A stretch of 64,000 nt of DNA from Patiria pectinifera (taxonomy: Eukaryota; Echinodermata; Asteroidea; Valvatida; Asterinidae), in assembly GCA_029964075.1 (NCBI GenBank), contig CM057147.1, positions 11,987,513 to 12,051,512 of the forward strand. The letters run 5' to 3'. The notes below the pieces were generated by a model. That model was not told the DNA's origin, made no database searches, and was given only the letters and a program-made list of their open reading frames with translations. This document shows, one piece after another, positions 47,201 to 57,027 of this stretch (position 1 is the first letter of the stretch; the number at the start of each line of letters is the position of its first letter). The position numbers and the translations under genes were made by a program.

Positions 47201-47947
47201 CAGTTGAGGTACAGTAATCTTAAGTGTTCTTTTATCAAGTATTATGGTCTGCTTAAAGCACTTCCAAGGGCTTGGAAACAGCTGGTTGGCTTTGACTTGA
47301 CAAATGAGACTGAGTCTAATATATTGTTGATTCACGAGTTTTGTAATCAGAAAAAGCCTTCCAAGTATGTTTACAATTTCATTGTCCAAGCTGTAGCTCA
47401 AGAGCCTATTAAGTGCCAGCAGAAGTGGACCACTTTACTTGGATTCTCTCCACAGTGGGATGAGGTACATCAAATTCCGTTTAGGATTACCAAAGATTCC
47501 AAGCTGCAGTATTTTCAATATAAATTTATTCATTTTCTCATCCCGACAAATACTTTTCTTTACAAAATTAAAAAGAAGGACTCTGACATGTGCTTCTTTT
47601 GTAATGAAGAGCGTGAGAGTTTGCTGCATCTCTTTTGGGATTGTGAAGAAATTCAGCTGTTCTGGAAAGATATTGTTACCTGGCTTAATTCTACCTCGCA
47701 AGCTCCAGTGACTTTAAGTTGTAGAGATATTTGTTTTGGTTTATTGCCGGAAAGGGAATGTCTTATCTCTTTTATTATTGTTGTAGCGAAAAAATTTATC
47801 TTTAATAATAAGTGTCAGGATTTACCTCTCTTGTCGATAACTGCATTTAAAAACTTATTACATTTGTATTTTCAAACAGAGAAAGCCATTGCTACAAGAA
47901 ATGGGTCACTTGATGACCTACATAATAAATGGGCTAATCTTTTTTAA
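44210..47947 (+). CDS. L1-like ORF2 protein, endonuclease plus reverse transcriptase, 1245 aa
   Basis: Nicks the target and reverse-transcribes the element RNA. The AP-like endonuclease takes the first about 235 residues: NICSLNVRGI (5-14), QETH (38-41), GGDFNAV (139-145) and TDHS (228-231) supply the metal-binding Glu, the Asp/Asn and the Asp/His pairs. The RT spans about 480-770: INLIPKPGKNP, NWRPISLLNVDYKI, FLDFEKAFDRL (motif A), RGVRQGCPLSPYLF and the catalytic YADD at 696-699. A Cys-rich C-terminal motif (CFFCNEERESLLHLFWDC) sits near residue 1127, as in L1/Tx1 proteins. Length and order are those of a full ORF2. Codons are strongly T-ending. ORF2 is in a different frame from ORF1 and 285 bp downstream. 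Confidence 0.92.
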   Translation: MGKINICSLNVRGINNNLKRRQLFLWLRKKQFSIFFLQETHSELKSEKIWTNEWGHASFFSHDKPNKAGVAILFKNDLDYTVKKHLIDFSGRFIIVDIEVDGEVFTLVNLYAYNEDCPDFFDLIIKKMSEFDCGNIIMGGDFNAVRNVTFDKKGGRPCTNFKVQDKISSIMDSLELIDVWRENNPGVRHFSWKSNHSPPIFCRLDYFLISNHLWGLTDLTDIIPGFKTDHSMITLSLTNADNKRGKGFWKLNTSLLTEQDYVCNIKNAIKYITEVNTSANPSTLWEVIKSEIRGETLKYASRKKNAQKLEISSLESEILQLEKSYFETPSVEVLNSLKSKQNKLETIFEGIARGAIVRSRARWTEFGEKNSKYFLSLEKRNFKNKSISKLVCENGDVITDQSDILRQEFNFYSTLYHSDSTEQFQFDEFLPSNFENKLTEDDQFVCGGSLEEKECLAALKEMSNNKTPGCDGIPAEFYKVFWSDIKNFMIASFNFSFNCGQMSVDQRRGIINLIPKPGKNPSDLKNWRPISLLNVDYKICAKVLANRLKTVLPKIINEDQTGFMKNRYMGENIRLVLDTVKFTSENATPGMVLFLDFEKAFDRLEWSFVEKSLKYFNFGKDFTKWISTLYCNISSCIINNGHVSHSFDVTRGVRQGCPLSPYLFIIAVELLAICIRRSNDIAGIQIEGTELKISSYADDTTIFLDGSRKSISCTFEILDSFKLASGLKVNFDKSEAMKLGPMRFCKDIQPIGRGLSWTNGPVRFLGIFFTHDEKDLFHLNFDDQLKKIQTLFNLWSRRDLTPIGKITIVKSLALSQLTFLLTVLPNPPQEFISKVNKLVYKFIWNGKPDRVGRKVVINEYKHGGLKMLDLDSFQKGLKCTWIKRLLDNSNEAKWKLFVNGVFKQAGLYDIIWKLNISPSDFPFHILKDSFLKDVVRAWLELQKVKPSTHFLSEIIWFNSNVKINDKCIFYRSWMEEGVLKVKDLCSEDGNILTFHDFQLRYSNLKCSFIKYYGLLKALPRAWKQLVGFDLTNETESNILLIHEFCNQKKPSKYVYNFIVQAVAQEPIKCQQKWTTLLGFSPQWDEVHQIPFRITKDSKLQYFQYKFIHFLIPTNTFLYKIKKKDSDMCFFCNEERESLLHLFWDCEEIQLFWKDIVTWLNSTSQAPVTLSCRDICFGLLPERECLISFIIVVAKKFIFNNKCQDLPLLSITAFKNLLHLYFQTEKAIATRNGSLDDLHNKWANLF

Positions 47948-48197
47948 TAAGACCTTTTTTCAAATATTTTCTGCTTATGTAATGTTTAGATAACTTAGGT
48001 GGTATTGTCTATTGTCTGGTCCATTGTTTTTGTGTTGTCTTGTCTGTCTATCGTCTGTTTTTGAGTATTCCAGAAAAATGGCTTTTGCTGATGTACTGAT
48101 TTATTTTTTAGTTTTTGCTCAATCTGTTGTATTTGTATGTTTTTATGTTGCATATTGAAAAAAAAAAAAAAAAAAAAAAAAAAAGTGATATATTTAC

Positions 48198-49018
48198 TGT
48201 TGTTCAGATAAATATTTCAATTTGGGGGCACCGAGGGGGCATGGACATCTGCTGGGGGCACGTCCCACCCCCTGCGCCTCGTTCCCCCCAGTTACGCCAT
48301 TGATGAAGAGATTCCTTATTTTTATTGTTTTGTTCCACTGATATACATCAGCATTTGATTTGGAGCAAACATCCCCCAAATTCATTTCACTTAATTACCT
48401 CATATAATGCTATGTAGAGGCAGTCTGTAATGGGCCCGTCACACCAGAATATTTTAGGCCAACGCGTGAGTAACGTGTTGGAATTTCGGCAACACGCTGG
48501 CAAACGCTCACCAACGCTAGGCCAGCGTTAGCAACACGCCTGTTTTTTTTTTTTACCACGAAGTAGACCTTTTCACCGTGAGGTGGACCTTTTTATGTGA
48601 CCTAAACGGTTTTTTTTAACGCATAGAAATACACAATAGAGAGGAAAAAATGGACTTGCGGCGGGGGGGGGGGTGTCATAAAATTCAAGGATGCAATATG
48701 AATACTTGTGCAGGAACACACTTTTTTTCAACAACTACATTAATACAACCATAATTTAAGAATGAAATAACCCTCTTCGTCAGAACAATTCTACAGAGAA
48801 AACACAATCATTACGACCTGTTTTAGGGGTTGATTTACTCATTCAAAAAAATGAGCTCGCCCATAAACCGCAGTGTTGGCCAGTGAGCCACGCACGTCTT
48901 GACGTAACTATTCGTTTTCAAGACACTTTCCAGTCAACCATTACTTTTTCAACTTTTGTGAAATCGCATAAAAAATATAACACAAGAAACTGGAAAATCA
49001 GCCTAGAGCCTTCCCTCC
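48198..49018. other. Repeat remainder after the LINE, no gene
   Basis: 48198-48425 completes the interrupted dispersed repeat (inverted). 48430-48540 has short repeated AACACGC/AACGCT segments (CAACGCGTGAGTAACGTGTT, GCAACACGCTGGCAAACGCT). 48545-48670 is another fragment of the ACCACGAAGTAGACC / TTTAACGCATAGAAATACAC repeat also present at 40430-40510. No coding region. Confidence 0.5.
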
Positions 49019-51800
49019 AATAATATTATTATACAAGATTAGCAGGCATCCGTCCGTCAATACCGACGATGGACTGCGCCATCGCACATGGGTGGGGCGG
49101 CAGCTCGCAATTTTCTCCTCTGCCTTTTCTTCTGCAGCAAGGAGGTGTGCCCCTCATCGTCTGCCTCCAAGCGCTGCAATCGTGGGCAGTTCCCTCCCAG
49201 CTGTTGGGGTCTATGCCAACCTGCCTCATGTCGCGTTTACAGACGTTCTTGAAGCTTGACGAAAGCTTGCCATACAGGATGGCCCAAGAGATTTCACTGG
49301 AGTCCATCCTGTGGAGGTGACAGAGCCATCTAAGGCGGCGCTGGCTCAACGTGGCGAACATGCTGACTGAGTGGGCACGTTCCTGGACCTCCGTGTTTGG
49401 GACTTTCTCCTGCCATGTGATATGCCCAGAACGAGGCGTAGGCAGCGCAGGTGGAAGCTGTTCAGCCGTTTTTCTTGTCTGATGTAGATGTCCAGGCCTC
49501 ACTGCCGTACAGCATTGTGCTGATGACGCATGCTTGGTAGACCTGGTGTCTGTGCACACAGTTAGGTTCTTGTTAGACCACACTCTCTTTGAAAGCCCGG
49601 CCAACACTGCAGCGGCCCTGGCAAGACGGGTGCTAAGTTCTGCGTCAAGTCTTGTCGATAGAGACGGAGGGTGGCGCTTCGACTTCTTGATCCATGACGT
49701 GGGTTTTCTTAATGCTGATAGTGAGGGCGAACTCCTTGAACGGGTAAGGGAGCCTGTCTACAAGCTGCTGGAGCCCTGTCTTGGTGTGGGATGCTATTGC
49801 TGCATCGTCTGCAAATATAATTTCCCTCAGTAGGAGTACACTGGTCACTTTCGTCTTGGAGACTTGGACCTCAGGCGGGCAAGGTTGAAGAGTTTTCTGT
49901 CAGATCTGGAGTGTAGGTATAAACGCCTTTAGGGGATGAGCCAAATGCAAATGACAGCAGGAGAGAGAAGAAAATTCCGAAAAGGGTCGGTGCAAGAACA
50001 CAGTCCTGCTTCACTCCACTGCGATTTGGGAAGGCCTCTGAAGTTTCTCCATCACAGCAAACTGCCCGGAAAGTTTGATGACGTCAGGTGTTATCCCGTC
50101 AGCACCTGGGGCCTTGCCGCAAGCGAGGCTGTCAATGGCTTTGCCGAGCTCCTCTTGCGTAGGATCTCTGTCAAGCTCCTCCATCACAGGAAATCTTGCG
50201 ATGCCATTCAGAGCCTCCTTTGAAACTGTGTTTTCTGTGGCAAATAACTCCTTGTAGAGCTCAGCCCACCTTTTCATCTGTTTGCTGCTGACGGTGATGA
50301 CTTCACTGGACCTGGATTTGAGAGGCGCCAAGTTTTTATGGAAGGACCTGTTCCTTGTTTGATCCCCCCGTACATGAGGCGGCTTGTATGCTGGAGGAGA
50401 GTTTGAACCAGTAGTTGTTTGCGCAGCATCGTGCCGTTGGCTGGGCTTTGCCCCTGGCTTTTCTAAGAGCCTCAAGATTCCTCATCGATGGATTCTCTTT
50501 GTACTTGAGGAAGGCGGTGCGCTTGGCCTCGATAACTGGCTCCATCTCCACTGCATTGGCCTCAAACCAGTCTGCATTTTTCCTCACTTTTTTGCCATAT
50601 GCTGCGAGGGTTTGGTCATAAATGGTGTCGCGTAGGCAGTTCCACTTGTCCACAACACTTTGCTGATTGGAGGCGGAAAGTGCTTGATCAAGTGAGGTGA
50701 GGAAGAGCTGGGAGACAGTTGGATTTCTGAAGCGGCTGTCGTTGATGTGGGGACGTGCCTTCTGCTTGGCATGGTGGATCTGCCTGGGCTGTAGCTTGAC
50801 CTTACTAAGGACGTGGGAGTGGTCTGTCTCGCAGTATGCACTATGAGGTGGACGCTGTTGAGTGCCTATCGTCTCGTGATGCTGAGGTCGAGCTGGTGCC
50901 AGCGTCAGGATCTGTGGTGTCTCCAGGAGACCCTGTGCAGTGGCTTGGTCTGGAAAAAGGTGTTGGTAATGAAGAGCTGATGATAGCAGCACAACTCTAG
51001 CAGTCTCTGCCCATTCTCTTTCATGCTCCCCACTCCGAAGTGTCCAAGGCAGTCTGGCCAGGCCCTAGGAGGAACAGGTGATCGTTCTTTGGGAATGAGG
51101 ATGATGCTGATGGCCATGTCAAGCTCCTCGTAGAACTTGTCTTTTGACTCAAGGGGAAAGCAGATTGTCGGGGTGTAAACGCTTAGCATATTGGTTGGTG
51201 CGCTGCTGGTGGATATAGGGATGGCAAGGATGCGTTCGGAGCATCCTATCGGTGGTACAGTTGCGGCATACTACAATCAGGGTGTTTTTCACTGCAAAAC
51301 CAACACTGTGTTCTTGGGTCTCGTTTGCACTCCTTCCATGCCGGTAGAAAGTGTAGTTGTTCTCCTTTAGGGAACCACAGTCAGCGAGCCGTGTCTCTTG
51401 GAGAGCAGCAATGTCGACATTGAGTCGGTCGAGCTCATAGTCGATGATGGCGGTCTTGCGAGAGTCTTTGTTGTGGTCAAGGCTGTCTGAAAGCCCTGTG
51501 CGCATGGTTCTAACATTCCAGCTTGATATGCGAAGAGTTGACAGATTCGTTTTCATCTTTCGTTGTTTGTCTTGTGCGGTATTAACGTCCGCTTGTCATG
51601 CTTTACACTAAGCCCAAAGCACCCAATGAGGCAGACGGACGCTGGCGGCTGGACACCTGACTGACCAGGGGCTGCCTGGCTTGAGACCGGCGGTAGCCGA
51701 CCAATGGAGCGCAATGGTTCCTCCCGCCATCGAAGCTGGCCCGTGGCGCCCCGTTTCCTACACCAATTTAATGGGACTTAACCCGTAACTGCCACCTGCC
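49019..51800 (-). pseudogene. Degraded LINE, CFDP2-like endonuclease-reverse transcriptase
   Basis: Minus-strand pieces in LINE order. Endonuclease at 51149-51556 (LRISSWNVRTMRTGLSDSLD, DIAALQETRLADCG) and 50905-51189 (the GHFGVGSMKENGQRLLELCC region). Linker at 50336-50992. RT finger segment at 50011-50475 (LACGKAPGADGITPDVIKL). RT palm at 49645-50040 (NRSGVKQDCVLAPTLFGIFF, IIFADDAAIASHTKTGLQ). C-terminal region at 49029-49607 (RRLRWLCHLHRMDSSEISWA, KRDMRQVGIDPNSWEG). The finger segment is joined directly to NRSGVKQ near 50040, so palm motif A is deleted; the endonuclease also lacks its GDFNA-type motif. Several frameshifts. The family is the widespread invertebrate LINE whose proteins are often labelled craniofacial development protein 2-like. 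An AATAATATTATT stretch at 49019-49030 may be the 3' tail. The GC-rich block 51557-52200 is probably its 5' UTR. Confidence 0.75.
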
Positions 51801-52200
51801 GTGTTGTTTCCTCACTTTAGGGTGAGGCTGGAGTGGCCTCTCCAGGGCACAAGCCTTGGTATAAAGTATGGAGATCCTGGGTTGCTCAGGCGTCAAAACC
51901 TCCTCTCAGCCTTGCTGATGAGATCCAAAGGAATTCGAAGCATGACGTTTGGCACCGGCTGGGCTGCGGGAGCTGCCGAAACGGTGTTTGCAAGGCTTCG
52001 GGCCTTCCTGATTTGGAAGGTAATTTACTCCTTTACACGTGGCCGTTGGGTCAGACGATGACCTCCTCCATCCCAGGCGTTGGCTGTCTGATGTAGCTCA
52101 TCCATCCAGAGGTGCAGTGTAGACACCACACTCTCTCGTGGTTTAGCCCGCCAGCTGAAGCGGTATACCGGGGTGTGGCACTTGGAGCCAGCACGTGAGA

Positions 52201-53643
52201 GATTTAGGAGATGGATGAGAACCAGTGATGCCTGTCCACTCTACCAAGAGAGTGCAGCTGACAGACAGCAAAGGAACTATCTTTATCCAAAGCGCCCTAC
52301 ACCCCTATACAAGCTTAACTCGCATGTTAAAGAGTGAATTTACCTATTTAAAAAGGGATGTTATTCAATGTGGTCAACACTTACGGGAAAACACCGCAAA
52401 ATGTAGTCGTGTATTTCAATGGGATCTCAAACTGCCATTCTGATTGGCTACTTATTATTTTTTTTTTAGTATACCAAGCACGGAAGCAAAATGTAGCCAA
52501 TCAGCGCTTATTTTAAATCCATGTTTTGTAGGAGATCAACCTTTATTTTAAAGCTCGAACTAAACTAATCGGCTGGAAAATTGTCGAGTTATGATTTTCG
52601 GTCCAAAAATCAAAACAAGTCAAAAACTAGACGTTGCCAACCATTTTGTTAAATTTTACTTCATGTTTTACGAAACACTCCTCTGACTATAATATGGAAT
52701 ACCCCTACACAACTTGTTACCTTACAATGACATTGGCGTGCGCGTCGCGCAAAACGCAGCTGGGCTGGTGTAGTGTAAATTTCGGACCATGAAATACTGA
52801 TTCACTGGTAGTACACTGGGCATGCATACCTGAGGAATGTGAACGTTCAACCAATGAAACGTTAAAAGGCATTGGATTTCAAGGGAGTCCAAATTTCATG
52901 TGACACTGGAAAAGACCAGCTAGCCATGTCTTTATCATCCGTTTCAGACCGGCCACGTGACGGGCTCTCGACCAATAGGAATGCGTAAACAGTCTTAGGT
53001 ATTTATGAATTACTGTTAGAAATAGTTATAAATACTTTGTATTTGGGCAAGAGAACTAAATTCATACGTTGGGTAGAATTTGAACCTTAAACGTTTTCGA
53101 CATTTCTTGAGACGATTTCAGCCGTGTTTGTTGTTGGTAGCTTATCTTGTAGTAGGGAATTCATAAAGCCGAGTGGAATGGAACATTCCATCTGTCACCG
53201 AATGGAGCTATTCTTTCCATATCGAGAATGTAAAACATTTATAAATAAATTCTGTAGTCATCTGATTGGTCAGAGCCACCGATAGTGTGACCGAGCAACG
53301 GTGCAACGATCAGCCAATCAGATGATTGGGAATTAATCAGGCGTTGTATAATAATGTTCCCGTGACAACCATTGGACAATGATGAATTCCTCATCAAAAT
53401 ACGTGAGCTTTTGTTTGTCGGTTGAAGTGGATCTGGGTAAAGTTTTCATGACCAAAAACCCCTCCTTACGGTCAAGAGACTTTAAGGGTCAGCCCAATGG
53501 AAATAAATTAACCTTGAACCTTGAACGACCCCAAGAATTCAAATTTCGAGATATGTAGCACATAATCACATATCGAGTGGTATTCTATGTTAATCTTTTC
53601 AGAGCGAGTCGATTTTTATTTCCCGCTTAGCTGGAGATAAACC
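52201..53643. other. Upstream region of the plus-strand gene, no gene seen
   Basis: Noncoding by eye. CCAAT-type boxes form an inverted pair around 53260-53325 (CATCTGATTGGTCAGAGCC and its partner AGCCAATCAGATG), and further ATTGG/CCAAT motifs lie near 52490, 52970 and 53370. No clear TATA box was seen right before 53644. A distal exon or UTR could be present. Confidence 0.35.
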
Positions 53644-53702
53644 ATGATTTCCTTCGGCTGTATTATCATCATCATCGTGGCTGCCAATTTGCCACTCTCA
53701 CA
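53644..53702 (+). CDS. First coding exon, signal peptide of a cysteine-rich secreted protein
   Basis: ATG in context AACCATGA opens MISFGCIIIIIVAANLPLS, a short n-region with a hydrophobic core that reads as a signal peptide. The frame ends at a consensus donor CA|GTAAGT with two bases of the next codon. The exon is only 59 bp. The next exon (54380) supplies the matching base and no in-frame stop occurs. The length and the cleavage-type LPLS-Q end support secretion. Confidence 0.66.
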
Positions 53703-54379
53703 GTAAGTCTTCCTTTTTATCCTTTGTGCAGTGCGAAGAAACCTCTTTTTCTCTCTCTCTTGATAAAACAAGACCATGAAACAAACTCTTATTTATATTA
53801 TATGAACATGAAAAATAATGTGTCACTTTTAGTTATTGTCAACATTACTTGCACATTAGTTGTGGTTAAATGTGCGATCTTTATCAATAATATCGTCCAC
53901 TCAATGGGCGGTGATATAATCTTAAATATCAGGAAAATGTTGTTAAAACTCCGATGTTATGAACATTTTTTAAATGGCTTGTAAAACAATAACAAGGACG
54001 AAGTGAGCCATGCTTGACGAATACCGTGAATGTGTCAAGTAACAAACCGTGAATACAGAGTGGCGTCTGTTCAACTTGCAAAAGAAGGTGTAAGAATAAA
54101 GAAAGTTGCATTAAAGCAAAACAAGTTGATCAAAAGCAATAAGAACCGTTATAGGATTAGACGTAGGAATACCGAGGAATAAACCGCGTGCATTCTTTTG
54201 CTGTGCGTTTCATTTTCTTGCACGCAAACCTGAATTATTTTTGCAAATATGTAAACTTTTGTGGTCGTGTATATCTCCCCTTTATCAGTGTTGAATGCAT
54301 TAAATCAATGCTTTCTGTCAAAGTTGTATATACAGTTAAAAGGGTATGATACAATTTAACTATTCTCTTGTTATACAAG
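53703..54379 (+). other. Intron 1 of the cysteine-rich gene
   Basis: Bounded by GTAAGT and a TTATACAAG acceptor. AT-rich; the 86-aa frame at 53724-53984 is chance. No element boundaries seen. Confidence 0.5.
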
Positions 54380-54463
54380 GGGGCGTGTATGTGGATACGG
54401 ATGCTCTCAGCGCTACTACACGTCGTGTGGATTATGGGGGTTCAGTCGCTGTACCAAATATAG
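54380..54463 (+). CDS. Second exon, cysteine-rich module
   Basis: Acceptor CTTGTTATACAAG, donor ATAG|GTAAGT. With the two bases of exon 1 it reads QGRVCGYGCSQRYYTSCGLW then GFSRCTKYR. The pattern C-x3-C-x7-C-x7-C with an aromatic GLWGFSRC core resembles N-terminal Cys/aromatic-rich segments that precede EGF repeats in invertebrate secreted proteins; I infer this from resemblance only. The exon is 84 bp, a multiple of three. Later exons are not seen; they would lie beyond the retrotransposon. Confidence 0.6.
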   Translation, partial: GACMWIRMLSALLHVVWIMGVQSLYQI

Positions 54464-54946
54464 GTAAGTGTTTCGTCAGACAGAGTTCCATCGGCGTTAC
54501 GGGATAATACTATAGTATAGCACTGCCTGGAACTGTTCACAAGCCTTTACATCTAAACAAAGTCACTTGTCAGATTAAACACAGCGAGTCTACAACATTG
54601 GGGCAGATTTGGTGATAAATTATAAACGACATAATGCCTCTTGACCTTCAGATATGTCAATTTACCAGTTATCTCTTGTGTCTTCGGTATGATTTCGTGA
54701 TTGATGAAATCATGGCGCGCCATTTATAAAAGTAATACTTTCCCGTATAACCATTGGGAGCGTAACAAAATATTGCTTCAAGGTTGTACAACTTAGCAAA
54801 ATGAATTTCCTAACTGACCCCCCTTAAAACAAAGGCAAACAAACATCCAACATTTTTTTGACAAATCGTCACTCGAAGGCCGTCGTGATTAATTTCCCCT
54901 CATGAAGTTTCAAATTGTATGCTTTGTTTTAACGGAAGCAACATAC
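54464..54946 (+). other. Intron 2 start, up to the retrotransposon insertion
   Basis: Noncoding. The retrotransposon starts at 54947 after CAACATAC; the duplicated 4-6 bp of the target would be ATAC or CATAC and its partner lies outside the window. No exon signal noticed. Confidence 0.45.
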
Positions 54947-56401
54947 TGTGGCGAAACCGACCCCTGACACTATTTGTGGCGGAACCGGTGAATGGCAGAA
55001 CCCAGGGGGGACTGGTCTTCTTTATCCCAGGACTCTAGCCAACTCCTATTATCCCACAAAAATATTTATTAACCTTGCGCAAGGATGAGCGGTTACCCTG
55101 ACGCAAGGGGGGATATAGTTAACGAACGGCGGACTAAGCCTAGGGGCAGTTCGTTTGGTGGAAATATACCACCGTTTTGTGATTGCTTGACTCAAATGCG
55201 AACAGAGCACTAATTAATTATAATAACCTTCACAATGATCCCAATAATTATCACAGAGACAAATGTTTTCAAGGACGATCAATAATTGGTCTTATTCTCT
55301 GATCAACTATTCAATAATCTTTTATATAAACAATCAATCAATTTATACAATGATATAATACACAGTTGTAATAATCCTAATATCACAAATAAGGGTCAAC
55401 TGCACCCGTTGGAATGATATAGGCTTACAATAATCCTCACGTGGTCAACTGCACCACGACTAATAATCCTTACACGATCCCAATAACCCTTACACGGCCC
55501 CAAGAACGCTACACCCGGTAAAACTCACAGTGGACAGGAAGCTCAAGGAAACTAGGGTTGCACTGCACCGGGAACCAAACCAATAGGTCTAGAACAAGCG
55601 GCACAAGCAATCCCTCCAGTCAATCCGAGCCTCACTTATCTCCTAATCAATTGGTTTACCCCTCACATTCACACAAGGCCCACTATAGTCTAGACCCAAA
55701 TGTAACCCGCACCCAATACACAGAATTAATGAGCCTTAATTATCCTCACACGGAGATTACTGTGGACCGCAATTAACCTTACACAGCATTAGTGGAAGCA
55801 AGCTTGAAGTGTACCTCACAGGAACTCAAGGCAGAGTCAACCAGTCAGGCAATTTGTCCAGTGGTTATGCGACCGCCTCAGCAGTCAGGCCCACCGTTCC
55901 GGTGTTCAACAGACCACAAGCAATCCCACACAACCCAAAGTCCTCCCAGCCTTCAACCAATTATTTCCAACTCGTCCCCTTTTGTTCCAACACTTATCCA
56001 AACCCACTAATTAATCTGACCCACGAGTTACGATGAGCTGAAATTGTAATAACAATTATCTCAAATACTCGGCAGTTTTAACGCACAAATTGCTGCACAA
56101 CTGGTCGCACTGAAGCTCACCTAAGCTCCTTGATGCAGTCGCTGCAATTATTGCTCCGGCCACGGCTCGCGTCGATCGTCAGCTCTTTTGTTCCTGTAAC
56201 AATATAACAGTTATGCTAGACTCGGCGCCATCTTCCGAACTGCCCGGGCGATGTCGCAACACCACGCTAAATCGCCCAGACCTGTGCAAATGCGCGTCAA
56301 TGATTGGTCAAGGCGCGCACTATTAATATTAATGCTCTCGACGCGCATAAATAATTCATGAGTTAGACTCGCTGCAGTCTGTACTACCCTGTTTCGCCAC
56401 A
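54947..56401 (-). repeat. 3' LTR, 1455 bp
   Basis: Begins (plus view) TGTGGCGAAACCGACCCC and ends GTTTCGCCACA, an 11-bp inverted terminal repeat with the TG..CA rule. Its first 241 bp are identical to 63760-64000. Inner part: several CCTTACAC / CCTCACAC repeats (55200-55830) and short ORFs without family character. Near its edge the 28-bp-shifted copy TGTGGCGGAACCGG (54975) repeats the terminus. Confidence 0.85.
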
Positions 56402-57027
56402 CAGGCCCCAGCAAAGCTTAATCCGTCCCGGATTAAATAGCTTAATTAAAATTATGCGAAACAGGCCTGAATAAATTTATACAATTATAAAATCTACTAT
56501 TTTTAATACAAAGAAAACATGTGAGGTTCACTCTCACGACCACTGTCGTGTGAGGTTCGCTCGACCTCACGTACCACCTAAACTTAATATGAATCGAAGT
56601 TATTCTACAAGTCCAAATGATCCTCACACCTGTGAGGTCTACATATTTATACAATTATAACACACAAAATTGTGTAAGGTTCACTGGGCCTCACTAATTA
56701 CAAAAAGATATATTCCTGAAGATGTCCTTGAAATCCTCTTTTCTTTTGTTTTTCTTTATAAACAACACACACAAATTTTAACGGTGATAAAATATACGAA
56801 GTGATGAAGTACAAAAATATATGAACTTACAAGATATTAAACTTTATAAAACGCTTCTCTTTTCTTTGTTTTTGTAAATCAAGGTAAATTATGGAGCATC
56901 GGGACTATTTCAAAATAATTGTTGGCAATCGATACAAATCACGAATATGTACAAATAATCTCATAAATTACTTCTAATTATAAGAGTTCGGCTGATTGGT
57001 TGGCTGATCGTTCCTCGTTGATTAGGC
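56402..57027 (-). other. Noncoding tail between the zinc-finger ORF and the 3' LTR
   Basis: AT-rich; no ORF supported. TGTGAGGTTCACTCTCACGA and related GTGAGGTTCGCTCGACCTCA form small inverted repeats at 56518-56575, with TGTGAGGT and TGTAAGGTTC copies at 56632 and 56673. A purine-rich GCTGGGGCCTG just before the LTR (minus strand) could be the polypurine primer; it is short and weak. Confidence 0.5.

Larger units (their letters stand above)
42871..48197 (+). mobile_element. Complete L1-like non-LTR retrotransposon with 14-bp target duplications
   Basis: Element body 42885-48183. AGTGATATATTTAC is repeated perfectly at 42871-42884 and 48184-48197. Order: a short 5' UTR of about 146 bp, ORF1 (43031-43924), a 285-bp spacer, ORF2 (44210-47947), about 210 bp of 3' UTR, and a poly(A) run starting at 48158. 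Both ORFs are open with all recognisable motifs. A variable-length duplication plus a poly(A) tail is the target-primed reverse transcription signature. The perfect duplications and intact frames mean a recent insertion that may still be active. The element belongs to the L1/Tx1 group by ORF layout and ORF2 motifs. Confidence 0.88.
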
